This document shows, in pieces, positions 62,945 through 64,000 of a DNA stretch of 64,000 bases (the first letter of the stretch is position 1; the number at the start of each line of letters is the position of its first letter). The stretch spans positions 1 through 64,000 of the forward strand of contig NZ_JABJWY010000034.1 in the NCBI RefSeq assembly GCF_013167215.1. The letters are read 5' to 3'. The stretch comes from Sphingobacterium prati (GTDB lineage Bacteria; Bacteroidota; Bacteroidia; Sphingobacteriales; Sphingobacteriaceae). The translations under genes and the position numbers were made by a program. Under the pieces are notes generated by a model. That model ran no database searches. It was not told the origin of the DNA and worked only from the letters and a program-made list of their open reading frames with translations.

Positions 62945-63763
62945 ATGGAATTTAGAAAAAAAATCCTATTTGGGTTGATCCTTTCCGCTTCGGCTACCCT
63001 GGTAGCTTGCAACAAAAACACTGAAATCACCACACCACAAGATTCTTCTGAACTAAAAGCAGTCGCATCGGCTGATATACCAGCTGGTTTTAAGGATGCG
63101 CATGTGTGTAAAGATGTCTATTTACCTGGTGGTACTGATCCTAGAGGTGCGGTCATCACGGCAAAAAAATGGACCAATAGAAGCGTCATTACCGTGCGCC
63201 TGTATGGTGGATCAACCAAAGTGCGCCAAAAAGTAATGCAATATGCCAATGAATGGTCCAAATATGCCAATATCACCTTTCGGTTTGTGACCAGTGGTAA
63301 GGCTCAGTTAAGAGTTACTTTTACTGAAGGAGCCGGATCGTACTCTTATATCGGGACCGACGCGCTACGAATTGCTTCCAATCAGGAGACAATGAATTTT
63401 GGCTGGTTTGATGATAATACCCCTGATACCGAATTTAGCCGAACAGTAATCCATGAATTTGGTCACGCATTGGGAATGATCCATGAACACCAACATCCAC
63501 TGGCGGCTATCCCATGGGATAAAGACAAGGTCTATGCCTATTACGCGGGCTATCCAAACTATTGGACACAAAGTGATGTCGATAATAATTTATTTGCAAA
63601 ATATGCAACGACTCAGACGCAATATAGCAGTTATGATAGTAGTTCAATCATGCATTATTCGATCAGTAGCCAGTTGACGACAAATGGTTTCAGTGTTGGA
63701 AACAATACGGTGCTATCTGCAACTGATAAGTCTTTTATCGCGCAGGTGTATCCCAAAAATTAA
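62945..63763 (+). CDS. Astacin-like (M12A) zinc metalloprotease lipoprotein
   Basis: 272 residues. Lipoprotein signal (FGLILSASATLVAC, Cys about residue 22). The zinc motif is HEFGHALGMIHEHQHP with His170, Glu171, His174 and His180, and the Met-turn is SSIMHYS. These match the astacin/metzincin pattern HExxHxxGxxHE. The short pro-region (residues 25-60) is unlike that of animal astacins. It would be anchored in the envelope and cleave proteins or peptides. The dyad-bearing promoter suggests specific regulation. Confidence 0.92.
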   Translation: MEFRKKILFGLILSASATLVACNKNTEITTPQDSSELKAVASADIPAGFKDAHVCKDVYLPGGTDPRGAVITAKKWTNRSVITVRLYGGSTKVRQKVMQYANEWSKYANITFRFVTSGKAQLRVTFTEGAGSYSYIGTDALRIASNQETMNFGWFDDNTPDTEFSRTVIHEFGHALGMIHEHQHPLAAIPWDKDKVYAYYAGYPNYWTQSDVDNNLFAKYATTQTQYSSYDSSSIMHYSISSQLTTNGFSVGNNTVLSATDKSFIAQVYPKN

Positions 63764-63826
63764 CGATTAAATTTTAACTTCTTCCATACATCCCAGCGTA
63801 TCCGGGGTGTATGGTATTTATTAGGC

Positions 63827-64000
63827 ATGAAAAACTACATTACCCTTTTGTCTTTAGGCTTACTTTCAGGCGTGACCATTGCGCAGGAAAATACCACTAA
63901 ATTGACGATAATGCCTAGTATAGCCTGGAACCAGGAAAAATTGGACTGGAATATTGCAGGCGACGAAAATGGCAAAAATCCAAATGTACTTTCTGAACTC
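63827..64000 (+). CDS. Outer membrane protein, 5' part only (window edge)
   Basis: 58 codons from ATG 63827: signal peptide MKNYITLLSLGLLSGVTIAQ followed by LTIMPSIAWNQEKLDWNIAG and then GDENGKNPNVLSEL. The pattern of WNIAGD-x-x-GKNPN and SEL at the start of a barrel recalls omptin-like outer-membrane barrels of Bacteroidota, but too little is visible to assign it. It is 63 bases behind the astacin-like gene. Confidence 0.6.
   Translation, partial: MKNYITLLSLGLLSGVTIAQENTTKLTIMPSIAWNQEKLDWNIAGDENGKNPNVLSEL

Overview
The window looks like a chromosomal segment from a Bacteroidota bacterium of the Sphingobacteriaceae, most likely Sphingobacterium or a close relative. This rests on gene content: a SusC/SusD pair behind an ECF sigma/FecR pair, TlpA-like thioredoxins, large GAF-only proteins and DUF4142. 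Several promoters also fit the Bacteroidota pattern (TTG, about 19-20 bases, TAnnTTTG), and Shine-Dalgarno sequences are weak. There are no rRNA or tRNA genes, CRISPR arrays, insertion sequences or prophage genes that I can recognise. Species was not tested by any search.

Layout. 1-3.8 kb: HxlR regulator, ketopantoate reductase-like enzyme, an AraC fragment, then an SDR and an AraC regulator. 4-15.2 kb: a nutrient-uptake locus on one strand (ECF sigma, FecR anti-sigma, SusC, SusD, TlpA-like thioredoxin, M16 protease), probably for peptides or another oligomer. 15.3-19.6 kb: two secreted proteins of unknown role and a Tat-exported phospholipase C. 19.7-26 kb: minus-strand genes for an SDR and AraC pair, a zinc alcohol dehydrogenase with a small partner, a frameshifted Fpg/Nei glycosylase, a DUF4142 lipoprotein and a short protein with an exact Dps-type ferroxidase residue pattern. 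26-34 kb: L,D-transpeptidase, a TetX-like monooxygenase divergent from an AraC gene, a P-type cation ATPase, a secreted protein and a GNAT acetyltransferase. 34-37 kb: an accessory patch with a class A beta-lactamase between gene remnants and an unusual membrane protein. 37-43 kb: a redox/electrophile-response cluster (HxlR, TetR, old-yellow-enzyme reductase, two SDRs, a quinone-reductase-like enzyme, a second TetR) with visible operators.

43-45 kb: an AT-rich two-gene operon, an AAA15-type ATPase overlapping a small protein with Toprim-like acidic motifs. It resembles RloA/RloB (AbiL), OLD-like and PARIS-type antiphage systems without being an obvious member of one, and is the best candidate here for an undescribed system. 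45-55 kb: GAF protein, decayed membrane-protein gene, cold-shock protein with a long leader, fatty-acid desaturase, large-subunit catalase and an FAD/NAD-binding protein. 55-60 kb: two tandem paralogous TonB-dependent receptors behind a promoter with a Fur-box-like element, probably for iron siderophores. 60-64 kb: an AraC regulator paralogous to the one at 20 kb, paired with an aldo/keto reductase, then an astacin-like lipoprotein protease and the start of an outer-membrane protein cut by the window edge.

Recurring theme: small oxidoreductases sit next to their own regulators (AraC, TetR or HxlR) at least six times, which suggests a cell that handles many reactive organic compounds. Several remnants (AraC, HxlR, response regulator, transpeptidase, membrane protein) show that intergenic regions here accumulate broken genes.
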